In this document: piece after piece, positions 21,090-33,529 of the stretch | Position numbering within the stretch: the stretch's first letter is position 1 | How the letters are laid out: each line of letters starts with the position of its first letter | From: Alisma plantago-aquatica | Taxonomy: Eukaryota; Streptophyta; Magnoliopsida; Alismatales; Alismataceae | DNA length: 64,000 nucleotides | Reading direction: 5' to 3' | Assembly (NCBI GenBank): GCA_963693085.1 | Contig: OY856412.1 | Coordinates: 1,124,383,244 to 1,124,447,243, forward strand | Notes under the pieces: model-generated | What the model was told of the DNA's origin: nothing | What the model saw: only the letters and a program-made list of their open reading frames with translations | Databases searched by the model: none | Made by a program: the position numbers and the translations under genes

Positions 21090-22534
21090 GCTTAGGATTG
21101 TTCTTGGGTTGGCCAACGAAGACTCCAATAGGTGGCTTTATGCTAGCTGTGAGTTGAGCTAATTGAGATTCAATATCCTTCTGCTAAGCTTGTTGGTTAG
21201 CTATCATGGTTTGCTGAATTTGCAACATCTTCTCAATGGTTGATAGCTTGTCATCAGGAGAGACTGGACCTGCTTGCTGTCCTTGTTGTTGATTAAGATT
21301 CTGGCACTGAGATTTATTTTGGTAATTATTGTAGTTCCTATTCTGAAAGTTCCCCTTGAAATTTCCTTGATTCCCAAAATTCTATTGTTGATTATACTGG
21401 AATCCTGGTGGGCCTCTTGGTTGATTGTTTGAACCAAATTGATGCGAGTTTACTGCTCCAGAGGGGTTTCCATATTGAAAACTGGGATGATTCCTATTCT
21501 GATTTGGATTGTAATAACTTTGACCAGGAATGGTGTTGACAACATTAAGATTTTCCATCTGACCGTTATCTCCTTGGCCACATACATTGCTCATAACAAC
21601 ATCATAGAGAACATTGCATGACAAAGTGGAATGATCGATGCTCTTACATGCTTCACAGAACTGGGAAGCGGACTTGACCTGTTCTGGTTGTCGAGTGGGT
21701 GAACGTCCTCTTCCAATGGTAGCAACAGATGATTCAATATGGTCTTGCTTGACAACTAAGCGTTTTAAGATTTTAGCGATAAATTTGTACTCGGGAGTAG
21801 CTTCGGCCATAGCCACTTTCAACATTCCTTTACCTACAGACCTACCCCAATTGGCTTGATTTTCTTCTCCCAGGGTGACGACTCTCCATGCACCGTCATA
21901 ACTTTGACGCATGAAGTTTCCTCCATATGAGGAATCTAGGAATCTCTTAATGTCATCATCCACACCCCTATAGAAAATCTCAATGAGTTGGTTCTTGGGA
22001 ATTCCATGTGGTGATGGGTATTTCACTTTGCAATGAATTGTACCAACTTATGGCTCTATCAGCAAGGGAATACTTGAAGAGACGGAGTCGAATGGAATCA
22101 TCTGTGACTCCATTTTGTTTTGTCATGGCACAGAGATCAATAAATCTTAGAAGATGTTCCTGGCTATCTTCTCCTTGCTTGCCATAGAAAGGGTTATTCT
22201 GAAGCAGGGTTATCCAATGCGCTCTTATCTCAAAATTAGGAGCGTTGATGGGAGGAGATTGCTCTGGATGATGAACATTCGTAGCTTTTGGGATTGAGAA
22301 CTCTCTAAGATCCTTTTGTAGTTCAGCTGCTTGTGCTGCTAGGATTTCCTGTTGGACCGCAGCTCTGGCTTCTTGCATGATGCTCTCTCTCTGCACATTG
22401 ATGGCTTGAGCCACCCTTTGGGCTACTTCTTCTTGAGCGATCCTTGCTTGATTTTCTCTGATCTAACGATGGAAGGTTATGTCTATCTCGGGATCAAAGC
22501 TCACTGTTAGTCCGGGGCTATCCAAACGGTGCAT
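21090..22534 (-). pseudogene. Element C gag, with internal deletion and stops
   Basis: The probable start is ATG at 22534 (MHRLDSPG), about 155 bp after the PBS; a TAG lies 22 codons in. The N-terminal helical region is alanine- and glutamine-rich. The capsid domain runs through LRLFKYSLADRAISWYNSL to ITTW, then jumps into IPKNQLIEIFYRGVDDD. Compared with A, about 45 codons that hold the centre of the capsid domain are missing, with a frame change at about 22030. The tail is rich in Q, N and G. TAGs at 21382 and 21184 interrupt it. Confidence 0.8.
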
Positions 22535-22690
22535 GCACTACGCCTTGGATTGTACCTGAAAATAGAAAGATTTTGAAAGTGAGAACCACAGAGTAGAGTT
22601 AAATTCAAGTAGATGATCGATTGTTTTAAAAGAAAAAGCTAAATCCTAAATTAGTATTAAAAGAACTAGTTTTGACTAACTGATTCCGTT

Positions 22691-22709
22691 GTCCCCGGCA
22701 ACAACGCCA
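22691..22709 (-). other. Element C primer-binding site
   Basis: The minus strand reads TGGCGTTGTTGCCGGGGAC five bases after the LTR end (ATGTCA). It matches the PBS of B except in the central bases. Confidence 0.85.
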
Positions 22710-22714
22710 GAATT

Positions 22715-25629
22715 TGACATGGGATTTTATCGCACTAACAAACTCACTCGGGGTTGAAATCCCCGAGCTTTTACCAAAACCAAAGTGCAATAATACCACC
22801 CGCAAGCGGACAAGTCTTATCGCAGTATAGTTAAGGATCGAACCCAAATGACAACATTTTTAAGAATCTTTGTTAGTCTAGTCTAGTTCGAGTTAAGGCT
22901 AATGTTTAAAATGATTGGTTGATTTGAGGTTAATTAAACTAATTGCAAGAAAGTAAAGGCTGAATTAAAGTTGGATTTAGATCAATGATATGGAATCACT
23001 GGGATGATATTGGGTTTCACCACCGCTACACATGCAACACATTCAAATGCAAACTATCCAAGCAAGATAAAATGATCCATATAGAGCTGCTACAGAACCC
23101 CCCATACGGGCGTTAGGTTCGCGTAAGCATCACCTTAGGCATCAGATGTCTCGTCACCAACCAGATCACTTACTTATGACTCCAAAGATACAGAAATCCA
23201 ACGAAGATTGTGGCCCCCCTATACAGGTGTTAGGCACACAAAAGCATCACCGAAGGCTAGATGGCTCGTCCCCACGTAGATCATGCACTTACGACCTCGA
23301 AGAAATCCCATTCTATTTCTAGTTTAGGAGTCAACCACATTAATTGATAAGCAAGTAGGTGATAGATCTACAAACTAACATTGATGATAAACAAGACGAT
23401 ACAAAATCCAACTAAGGCTGTGGTCCTCTCTGAGGGATGTTTAGACCACAGAAGCGTCACCGTAGGCTAGATGTCTCGTCCCCTCACAGATCATACACTT
23501 ACAACTTGAAGGAATCTTATCAGAAGTTCTCGTCAAGGAGTCGATCTTGTAAACCGCCATTCCATCCCATATATAGAAGATTTCGCAATAAGGGAGAGAA
23601 CAAGGTGAGAGCAAGTAGATAATCAACTACAAACGTACCAACTAACAATGAAATGGAAAGTTATATACGTTGCCAATGAGAGTTTAACAAAAGAACATGA
23701 TTTGCATGGGCAGTGGGGCTAATCCCCGCACCCCAGCAAAAGGGTACTACTCGCTCATGATGCGAGAAACAAGAAGAATAAGAAAGAGAGATAAATCCTC
23801 CATGAACTCGGTGTAGAAGGTAGTCGCATCTCGGTGAAGAAGATACAACCTTCTACATTGTATCAGAGCAGATATGGATGCGAACGGGAGATGCCAAGAC
23901 AGACTGGACAGTCTCCCTCACTCTGTCTTCCTTCTCTCCTCAGCCTTCTTGGTTGTAGCACGGGAAATAGGTGGAATGAGACTGGCATGGACGACACTAG
24001 ATTTGGATAGGACATGTATACAGGCAGCCTGTCGGTGTCTCGGAACTGATGCCCAATTGGGGACTCTGCTGGTCCTATTTATAGGCATAGATCTTCAAAC
24101 GGTCCGAGATTAATAGACACCAACGATCTCGAGATATTTTTGCCCAAATGGTTTCACTTTATTTGGCTCAAACGGTCTCGTAGTACATCCTCTAAACGGT
24201 CTGTAGACCATTTTCTTATCAAATGGTTTTGCAGCCCTTAGCGATCATTCAGTTTTGCTGTATTTAGACCAAACAGTCTTGCAATACATCCTCAAACGGT
24301 CTTGCTTTGCTTAGACCAAACGGTCTTGCAACCCATCCTCCAAATGGTCTGTAGACCATTTGCTATCAAATGGTCTGTATACCGTTTTCTATCAAACGGT
24401 CTTGTGATCATGGTTCCAAACGGTCTACGCCCTCTCTGCACTCATTTGCAACTTAGCAATGGGTCTCGCGCTGCCGTGTGTGGAGGAGCTATAGAGAGGA
24501 GAGCATCGATGCTACTGCGGAATCCGGTGGAGGTGCATGATGTGGCGCTGGTGGTCAAGGGAAGAGGTATGATCAAGTTGCAGGTGCTGCTAGCGTGAGG
24601 AACAAGATGCCATCGCCGAGGTTTGCTGCAGTCGGTGATCATGGAGGGAGCAGGAGTTCCAAATGGTTAGGGATCATGAACACTCTCTCGGTCTTGGGAT
24701 CATGAGAGTTCTCAAGGTCTTGAAACCGTGTGGACTCTCACGGTCTTGAGATCGTGAGAGGAGTCGAAGGTGTAAACTGATAGAGCAGACCGAAAGGGAA
24801 AATGAAATCTAGACTATTGATTCATGATCTGATGACATCAGATGCTCATAGTTTTGAGACCGAGAGAGCAAATTGAGTGAGGTTAAGACCGAATGAAATC
24901 AGAATCGAGTGGCACACCACGGTCATGGTGATGCTACTGCCCCACGGTCGTGCTGCCCTGCATAGGCGTGGTGCGTGAAGAATTGGGATCTGATGGCGTT
25001 GTACCACGACCGTGGTGTGACACCACGTTCGTGGTGAGGCTACTGCCCCATGGCCATGCTGCCTCACATGGGCATGGCGGGTGAGAGGGGGTCGATGCTG
25101 GTGGGGTGCCACGACCGTGGCTCGGTGATCACAGTCGTGGCGAGTGAGAACACAAGCGTTGGGGATGATCTACCATGGCCGTGGCCTCACCACACGGTCG
25201 TGGTGATGACAGTAGATCACGGTCATTTTGAGCCACCATGGCCGTGGTCAAGACTTTGGCTTTGAGGTCTTGAATTCATGTAATGCTCAATCCCTCACAG
25301 TTGGGTTATGCCTCCAATCGGTATCTGCTGGTCAAACGGTCTTGAGACCGAATGGGCTCAAATGGTCTTGAGACCGAATGGAAGGAATTTCTTGGTTAGA
25401 TATCTTGATCAGAGCCAAAGGTGAGTGAAGGTGGACCCCAACTACTTGTTCAACTTTATCAAAACCTGCATTAAATCAACAATATTTAGTTAAAACCTTG
25501 ATAATAGAATCAATTAAGTAGTTTTGCACATTATGATTCATATTGATATTTAATGAGTGAAATAGTATATATAGAGTTGAATTTGTCAAAAAATGATAAT
25601 TGAATTCCCTAGTGACTATGCATTCATCA
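22715..25629 (-). repeat. Element C 5' LTR (2.9 kb)
   Basis: On the minus strand it runs from TGATGAATGCATAG to CCCATGTCA. It pairs with the plus-strand LTR at 30623-33529. Over about 200 bp at the 3' end I count roughly 8% difference, so C is older than B. The flanking bases (25630-25634) read TATAT in the LTR's direction. Dyad-rich blocks lie at about 24150-24440, 24690-24760, 24910-25240 and 25330-25380, all upstream of the TATA box. Confidence 0.85.
24076..24083 (-). promoter_or_regulatory. TATA box in element C 5' LTR
   Basis: TATAAATA on the minus strand, within GCCTATAAATAGGA. It is conserved at 32161-32168 in the other LTR and lies directly downstream of the AAACGGTCT-type dyad block. 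Confidence 0.65.
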
Positions 25630-27953
25630 ATATATTGCATGAAAATTGATTAAATCATCCATAATCTTTAATTGCTTAGTATGCGACTACAAACCCTGAA
25701 TTGTCTGTTTGATCTAAGTTGTTGCAAAATGATATGAAATGGATTCTTCCTCTGTTTGTTTGAATTTCAGATGATAAATTCGTATTATAAATGTATACAA
25801 TACATCCTAATGAGAATTCCCTAAGTATTCACAAAGGTTATAAGAGTAAACTGAAATATAGGGGATTTGTCTATGACTGAAATTGCTGTATAATTATATA
25901 GAGAAATTTGTTTATCTGGATTCCCTTAGTTACGAATGATTGTTTATCTGAATGCATAGTACATATATGTCATATACTATCTTGGATTTCATTTAAGGTG
26001 AATAGTGTTTGTTTGATATCTCAGTAAAGAGGGTGAAACCCTAGATGCGAGGAAAGTTGGATATTTGCGAATAGATATCGTGAAATTCATTTGAACGGAT
26101 ATTCTTGACATGATAGACTTTATTTATTCAATTTTATTATTAATGCATGTTATCTCAGTGAATGGAATGGAAACCTAAATTCAGCTAAGTTCTAAGGTTT
26201 CATACATATATTGATTTTATATGATTTGTTGATAATAATCTTTATTCAGTGAATGTTTATGTCGCATGAAATCCTTATGAGAGCTATGTGATAAGTGAAT
26301 GAGGTAAATGAAACCCTAAGGATAGGATGTTCAATGAATTAAGCATTTTGATTACCATGTTCTCAGTATGAGATGCACAACCCAGGATTTGGGTCGATGT
26401 GCACATTTTCCAAGAAAGTGCAAATAATTTATGGGTGCAAATGATGATTATTCGTATGCCAAGTAATTAGCTCTCATCAATATATTAAGATGCTTAATTG
26501 CATGATTCTAGTGTATAAGCGCCAAATGGACATGCATTATGTTTATTTAAGTATTTCAGTCTGCCTGCATGTATAGTATGTTGATTACTCAATATATTAC
26601 AATGTTTTGAGTATACTTCTCGACCAAGTTTAGAATGATATACATGTTGTATTATAACTTCAAATAAGTAGACATGACACCATAGAGATACCAAAGTCAA
26701 GTATAAGTAAGAGAAAGGTACAATGTAGAAAGAGCTTTCTAGGAATAATAAAATAATAGACTTAAGAGCCATGAACACCATAGAATCCCTATGAGAGGTC
26801 TACGCCTTAGGGATGAAATGACCTAACCCTGACGGTGCGTCTAGTATACGGGGGTCAGAACGTACCAACAGGTGGTACAGGGGAAAAAGCCCTAGTGGAA
26901 GTCTCCTTAAATTAAAGAATGTAGTGTCCAACATCAACCAGAGATCCTAGTGGCACTAGAGTATAGAAAAAGCCAATAGGTGGCTTGACTCTCTGCCTGT
27001 GTGCTTAGGTTAGAGGAGGAGTCCAATTTTTATGGCATAATAGATGTGCTGAGGCCAGAGAGCCATTTTCCTATTGCAGACCAGAGAGTAGTCATACTTA
27101 GCATTCCCGGGTGTGTCTGCTAAGTCTTGTACCGTGAGATCTTAGTTCACTACGAGTCTTCATATGTAGAGTACACTACATATGATTAGGGCATAAGCTA
27201 AAATATGTTCATATAGGTTAAAGAGTTTCTTATAAGTAAGAAAGGCTAACAAAGATTCGAGTACAATTTCCCAACAATTATTCTTTGTATGTTTCTGAAT
27301 TATTATTTCTTGTTGAAATTAATCAAGCATGCTCATATATATTGATTTACTCTTGTTGATATCTAGAGTATCCTACCATATTTATGATTTTCAATGACCA
27401 ATCTCTTTAAAGCTTACTACTGTTATAATTGATATCAGTTGCTCAAAAGTATATCTGTAATTATATCAGTGCTTTAGACTGTTTTTTGAAGTACTCATTC
27501 ACTGAGCGAGTAGGCTCACCCCTCTACTGATAATTTTTAGGGAAACCATGTGGACTTGAAGAAGTTCAAAGCATCAGAGTAGATCTACCACATGAGTTAA
27601 GTATGAGATTTGTTGAGTTCATTCAGTCACTGTCACTCTAGGTCCTAGTATAGATGTGAGAGAGATGTAAGTAATGTTTTGTATCTTTGTTTCCTTAATA
27701 AGAGAGAATCTATCTGATTATCATGTCATATGTACCTGAGAATGAATGTATGGATGTGTTTCATTTATGTTGAGATCATATTAAAGAAATCAATGTTTAG
27801 ATTCCCTTGTAAAGTTAGTTATGTGGTTCAATGCGAGAAAATAAAGAGTTTGAAAAAGAATAAAAAGTTAAGGGTGATCTTTGTATTATGTTAAATCCTC
27901 AATTTTTGCCCTAATCTCATGATTAGTGGTAATTGTGAGATTGGGGTGTAACA
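25630..27953 (+). repeat. Solo LTR G, 3' part (Tekay/Del-like)
   Basis: It ends GGGGTGTAACA at 27953, followed by TCAGA, where the copia RNase H region resumes. A GAGCGAGTAGGCTCACCCCT block near 27500 is of the kind seen near the end of Tekay/Del chromovirus LTRs. The first part lies at 33530-34604 on the minus strand; the two halves meet at TATAT when element C is removed. No ORF. Confidence 0.75.
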
Positions 27954-27958
27954 TCAGA

Positions 27959-28797
27959 GCATATACATTGATAAAGTCTTGAAGTGGTTCAACATAGAGA
28001 ACTCAAAGAGAGGAAACCTGCCTATTTTTCATGGTGTCCCCATCTCTAGACCTCAGTGTCCTAGTTCTTGTGAAGAAAGGGAACACATGAGTGTGATTCC
28101 ATATGCCTCATCAATTGGATCGATCATATATGAAATGTTGTGTAACTGTCCAGATGTCTCGTATGCCTTGAGCATGATGAGCAGATATCAGTCAGATCTA
28201 GGTGATGCTCACATGATAGCTGTGAAGACCATCCTTAAGTACTTGAAAACGACTAAGGATCAGTTCTTGGTCTACGACAGAGAGGAAGAGTTGGTGGTAA
28301 AGGGTGACACTGATGCAAGCCTCCAGACTGATCAAGATGACTACAAATCACAATCATGATTCATGTTCTACCTCAACAATGGAGTTGCGAGCTAGATGAG
28401 TTACAAGCAAGAAACAATTACCAATTCTACAATAGAGGCTGAATATATTGCTACATCGAGTGCAACAAAGGAGGCTGTATGAATCAATAAGTTCATCACA
28501 GAACTTGGGGTTGTTCCAAGCATCAGCGAGGCAATCAAGCTATATTGTGACAATAATGGAGCTATTACGCAAGATAAGGAACCTAGATCACATCAACACT
28601 TAAAGAATATACAAAGGTGGTTCCATCTCATATGAGAGATCGTGCAATGTAGAGATGTAAAGATTCTCAAAGTACCAACTGAGAACAATGTTGTTGATCC
28701 CTTAATATAGGCACTTTCATAGCAGAAGCCATATGGTCACGTAAGATCACTTAGAATACAATTTGTAGGTGATTGGCTCTAAATGTAAGTGGGAGTC
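27959..28797 (+). pseudogene. Copia RT end and RNase H (3' half of the split copia element)
   Basis: It opens in the middle of the RT C-terminus (YIDKVLKWFN), then PYASSIGSIIYEMLC and SRYQSDLGDAH, then a Ty1-copia RNase H-like region with DTDAS, a conserved IEAEYIA and the LYCDNNGA block, with several stops after 28358. A polypurine tract (AAGTGGGAG) ends at 28795. The upstream part of the same pol gene ends at 34605 on the minus strand. The reading is continuous across TCAGA. Confidence 0.8.
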
Positions 28798-29143
28798 TGT
28801 TGGTTATGCATAAAGAGCCAATAATATGATTATTGTAATGGCATATCATATAAAATGACTTGATTATTAATATAAGGTAAGCTTCCAATTTATTCTATTC
28901 AATTCAGTTATGAGATAATGATGTAACATTATGAATGTCTAGAGAATAATATTACTCAATGAAGAATGTATTCAACTATTACCCTTGTGAAATGAGATCA
29001 TATGGATGTTAAGATTAGATATACATGTTCTCATTATTTCCTTGATTGGTTGTTATTGTGGAAGGTTGATAGATAACAATGACACATAAGATTAGAGTGT
29101 GATTTGGCTGATGAATAAATCTCATTAGTTATGATATGGTGAT
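28798..29143 (+). repeat. Copia 3' LTR, first 346 bp
   Basis: TGTTGGTTATG follows the polypurine tract. It aligns with the minus-strand LTR starting at 41273, at roughly one difference in ten. Similarity stops at 29143, the right inversion breakpoint, with a 2-bp overlap (AT) into the B-type LTR fragment. Confidence 0.8.
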
Positions 29144-29231
29144 TATGCAATAATATCCATGAAAATGAGTAATTAAAGCACAAAACACATATGAAATAGG
29201 TCTCTAAATGTGACTCAAAATCATCGCATCA
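29142..29231 (-). repeat. Detached 90-bp start of a B-type LTR
   Basis: The reverse complement of 15344-15433, with one 1-bp gap and a few differences. TGATGCGATG starts at 29231 on the minus strand, and its outer neighbour (29232-29236) is CATCA, the complement of the TGATG that follows B's 3' LTR. Confidence 0.85.
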
Positions 29232-30622
29232 CATCACAAGATGCCATTTTAAGATCTAATTGCTCTTTACCTTTGAGATTTTTAGATAAGAGGATGCGCG
29301 CTGATTGGAACGCAACCACATATGGTGGTCATTCTGGCATGATTTTTCCCCTCCATCTTAGATTTAGGGTTTGCTCGGGACGAGCAAATCTCTAAGTTTG
29401 GGGTGGAGGGAGGGTGGTACATACCTCACGTTCCACCTACACCCATCCTTTTCATACTTAAGTTTTCACTATCACATTCTTGATAAAAAAATCAAAATTT
29501 TCAAAATTCTTTAATGTTTCTCAAAGAAATTGAACAGATACATGATGAATTTTTGACACTTCCTGGTTTCATTAAAAGTCACTAACTAACCTTCTATGCA
29601 TTTTGAATCATTATATCCTCCTTATTCGAAGTAAATCCTCAAAAGGACCATTTTTTTGAAACAAGCCTTTTGATTGAAATCATTCTGTGAAGCTTATGAT
29701 TCCTAACATCATGATACTCTTGCAAAAATGATAAGTGTATGCCAAACTAATAGGGATCAAACATGTCATGCTTCCTAACTGATTTGTGGAACAATAGCAT
29801 GGAATCCCCACCAGATCCTCATCAAGTCATTATTTGAGCAGAGTTTGATAAAGAGAACAACCTGGTGCACTGAATTGTAAATCAAGTTGCATTCTGATCT
29901 GAACTCTCTTCTACACTTCTTCTATCATCTTCGTACCCCTCCATCCATAAAAAAGAAACAAAAATAGCCAGAATAGTTCCAAACCCTAAGTTTGGGGTGG
30001 CACACCACTTCCCTCTATATCCGTTTCTTCCATACCCCTAACAAATAAACAGGGGTGTACTACTAAAAATGCAATCTCAAGTCGAATAGAGGAAAGATTT
30101 GCAAACAAAAAGATGCCAAAGCGCACACAAAAAGAAATGCAATCTCGAGTCGAATAGAGGAGAGATTTGCAAAAAAATGCAATAAATGAAATTGCAAATC
30201 ATAAAATAAAAATCTTGAGTCGAATAGAGGAGAGATTTATTTCTTCCTTCCATACCACCATTCACCCCATTTTCTACCTAATGGCGCAATGAATGCCTAC
30301 CCTATCCTGAAAAACACTAGTGTCAGATCATATGCACACTTGTTGTTCTACGGGTGTCTCTGGAATCTTACAAAACTCTTTGACATGCTTGTTGTTGGAA
30401 AAAGTGAGGAGGAAGTGATTTTGGAAAATGAACTCAGGAGTGAAGATATGGTAAGATGTGTTTAGTGGTCTCAGGAGGCTCAGATACTGAGTCATATTGA
30501 ATAGAAAGAAAATATTCGTGATGTGAAGATGAAGTAATCACATGAATTGAAAGTATTCATTTGGTGATTGTTTCAGATTTTGTGTTACTCGAGGACGAGC
30601 AACATTTAAGTTTGGGGTGTTT
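29232..30622 (+). mobile_element. Element C internal region, 3' part (3' UTR and polypurine tract)
   Basis: No long ORF. Hairpin TTTGCTCGGGACGAGCAAA followed by AAGTTTGGGGTGGAGGG lies at 29370-29412. A second purine tract (AAGTTTGGGGTGG) is at about 29988. The working one is at 30585-30620 (CTCGAGGACGAG, then AAGTTTGGGGTG) immediately before the LTR. It begins with CATCA, so the sequence once continued from 16903 in element C, where B inserted. Confidence 0.75.
30071..30238 (+). repeat. Three copies of a hairpin motif in element C 3' UTR
   Basis: AATCTCGAGTCGAATAGAGG followed by AGAGATTTGC occurs at 30071, 30139 and 30210 with small changes. The ends (GCAAATCTC / GAGATTTGC) can pair. One related copy is in element A near 7090. 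Confidence 0.75.
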
Positions 30623-33529
30623 TGATGAATGCATAGTCACTAGGGAATTCAATTATCATTTTTTGACAAATTCAACTCTATATATACTATTTCACTCATT
30701 AAATATCAATATGAATCATAATGTGCAAAACTACTTAATTGATTTGATTATCAAGGTTTTAACTAAATATTGTTGATTTAATGTAGGTTTTGATAAAGCT
30801 GAACAAGTAGTTGGGGTCCACCTTCACTCACCTTTGGCTCTGATCAAGATATCTAACCAAGCAATTCCATCCATTCGGTCTCAAGATCATTTGAGCCCAT
30901 TCGGTCTCAAGACCGTTTGAGCCCATTCGGTCTCAAGACCATTTGATCAGTAGATACTGATTGGAGGCATAACCCAACCGCAAGGGATCGAGCATTACAT
31001 GAATTCAAGACCTCGAATCCGAAGTCTTGACCACGACCATGGTGGCTCAAAACAACGGTGGTCTACTGTCATCACCACGACCGTGTGGTGAGGCCACGAC
31101 CGTGGTAGATCATCCCCAACGCTTGTGTTCTCACTCACCACGACCGTGATCATCGAGCCACGGCTGTGGCACCCCACCAGCATCGACCCCCTCTCACCCG
31201 CATGCCCGTACGAGGCAGCACGGCCGTGGGGCAGTAGCCTCACCATGACTGTGGTATCATGCCACGGCCGTGGCACAACGCCATCAGAGCCCAATTCTTC
31301 ACGCGCCACACCCGTGCGGGGCAGCACAGCCGTGGGGCAGCAGCATCACCATGACAGTGGTGCCTCAACACGACTGTGGCATGCCACTCGATTCTGATTT
31401 CATTCAGTATTGACCTCACTCGATTCGCTCTCTCGGTCTCAAAATTGTGAGCATCTGACGTCATCAGATCATGAATCAACAGTCTGGATTTCATTTGCCC
31501 TTTTGGTATGCTCTATCAGTTTACACCTTCGACTCCTCTCACGGTCTCAAGACCGTGAGAACTCTCACGATCCCAAGATTGAGAGAGTGTTCACGATTCC
31601 TAACCGTTTGGAACTCCTACTCCCTCTGTCATCACTGACTGTAGTAGAGCTCAGCGATGGCATCTTGTTCCTTACGCTAGCAGCACCTGCAACTTGGTCA
31701 TACCTCCTCCCTTAACCATCGGCGCTGCATCTTGCACCTCCATCGGATTCTACAGCAGCATCGATGCTCTCCTCTTCATAGCTCCTCTGCACACGGCAGC
31801 GCGAAACCCATTTCTAAGTTGCAAATGATCACAGAGAGGGCACAGACCGTTTGGCACCATGATCACAAGACCATTTGATAGCAAACGATCTACAGACCGT
31901 TTGGAGGATGGGTTGCAAGACCGTTTGGTCTAAGAAAAGCAAGACCGTTTGAGGATGTATTGCAAGACCGTTTGGTCTAAATACAGCAAAACCAAATGAT
32001 TGTTAAGGGCTGTGAAACCATTTGATAAGCAAACGGTCTACAGACCGTTTGGAGGATGTACTACGAGACCTTTTGGGCCAAATAAAGCAAAATTGTTAGG
32101 GCAAAAATATCTCAAGATCGTTGGTGTCTATTAATCCAGGATCGTTTGAAGATCTATGCCTATAAATAGGACAAGCAGAGTCCCCAATTGGGCATCGGTT
32201 CTGAGACACCGACAGACTGCCTGTACACAGGTCCAATCCAAATCTAGTGTCATCCACACCAGTCTCATTCCACCTACTGCATGTGCTGCAACCAAGAAGG
32301 ATGAGGAGAGAAGGAAGACGGAGCGAGGGAGATTGTCCGGTCTGTCTTGGCATCTCCCATTCACATCCAGGTCTGCTCCGACACGATGTAGAAGGTTGTA
32401 TCTTCTTCATCGAGTTTCGACTACCTTCTACACGGAGTTCATGGTGGATTTATCTCTCTTTCTTATTCTTCTTGTTTCTCGCATCATGAGTGAGTAGTAC
32501 CCTTTTGCTAGGGTGCGGGAATTAGCCCCGCTGCCCATGCAAATCATGTTCTTTTTTTAAACTCTCCTTGGCAATGTATATAACTTTCCATTTTGTTGTT
32601 AGTTGGTACATTTGTAGTTGATTATCTACTTGCTTTCACCTTGTTCTCTCCCTTATTGCGAAATCTTATATATATGGGATGGAATGGCGGTTTACAAGTT
32701 TGACTCCTTGACGAGAACTTCTGATAAGATTCCTTGAGGTCATAAGTGTATGATCCGTTAGGGGATGATACATATAGCCTACGGTGATGCTTCTGTGGTC
32801 TAAACATCCCTCAGGGAGGACCACAGCCTTAGTTGGATTTTGTATCGCCTTGTTTATCGTCGATGTTAGTTTGTAGATCTATCACCTACTTGCTTATCAA
32901 TTAATGCGGTTGACTCCCAAACTAGAAATAGAATGGGATTTCTTTGAGGTCGTAAGTGCATGATCTGCGAGGGGACGAGCCATCTAGCCTTCGGTGACGC
33001 TTTTGTGTGCCTAATGCCTATATAGGGGGCCCACAACCTTCGTTGGATTTCTGTATCTTCGGAGCCGTAAGTAAGTGATCTGGTTGGTGACGAGACATCT
33101 GATGCCTAAGGTGATGCTTACACGAACCTAACGCCCATATGGGGGGTTCTACAGCAGCTCTATTTGGATTGTTTTATATTGCCTGGATAGTTTGAGTTTG
33201 AATGTGTTGCATGTGTAGCACTGGTGAAACCTGATACCATCCCAGTGATTCCATATCATTGATCGAAATCCAACTTTAGTTCAGCCTTTACTTTCTTGCA
33301 ATTAGTTTAATTAACATCAAATCAACCAATCATTTTAAATATTAGCCTTAAGTCAAACTAGACTAGACTGACAAAGATTCTTTAAAATGTTTTCCTTTGG
33401 GTTCGATCCTTAACTATATTGTGATAAGACTCGTCTGCTTGCAGGTGGTATTATTGCACTTTGGTTTTGGTAAAAGCTCGGGGATTTCAACACCGAGTGA
33501 GTTTGTTAGTGCAATAAAATCCCACGTCA
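30623..33529 (+). repeat. Element C 3' LTR (2.9 kb)
   Basis: It runs from TGATGAATGCATAG to CCCACGTCA, followed by TATAT (33530-33534). It is the partner of 22715-25629 in opposite orientation. Dyad blocks lie at 30885-30950 (CGGTCTCAAGACCG type), 31025-31390 (CACGACCGTG type), 31530-31610 and 31840-32130 (GACCGTTTGG type), all upstream of the TATA box at 32161. Confidence 0.85.
32161..32168 (+). promoter_or_regulatory. TATA box in element C 3' LTR
   Basis: TATAAATAGG, about 30 bp downstream of the last dyad-type repeat; the same box is present in the other LTR. Confidence 0.65.

Larger units (their letters stand above)
16898..22714 (-). mobile_element. Element C internal region, 5' part (gag to integrase)
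   Basis: Minus-strand Athila/Tat-type element whose 5' LTR lies at 22715-25629. It reads gag, protease, RT, RNase H, integrase, then the Athila-type post-pol motif, and stops at 16898 where element B was inserted. The rest of the element (3' UTR and 3' LTR) lies at 29232-33529 in the opposite orientation because of the inversion. Confidence 0.85.

Noticed and set aside
27979..28359. Host gene for the ORF with PYASSIGSIIYEMLC
   Set aside because: It is the RT/RNase H junction of the split copia element, in frame with the upstream half once G is removed.
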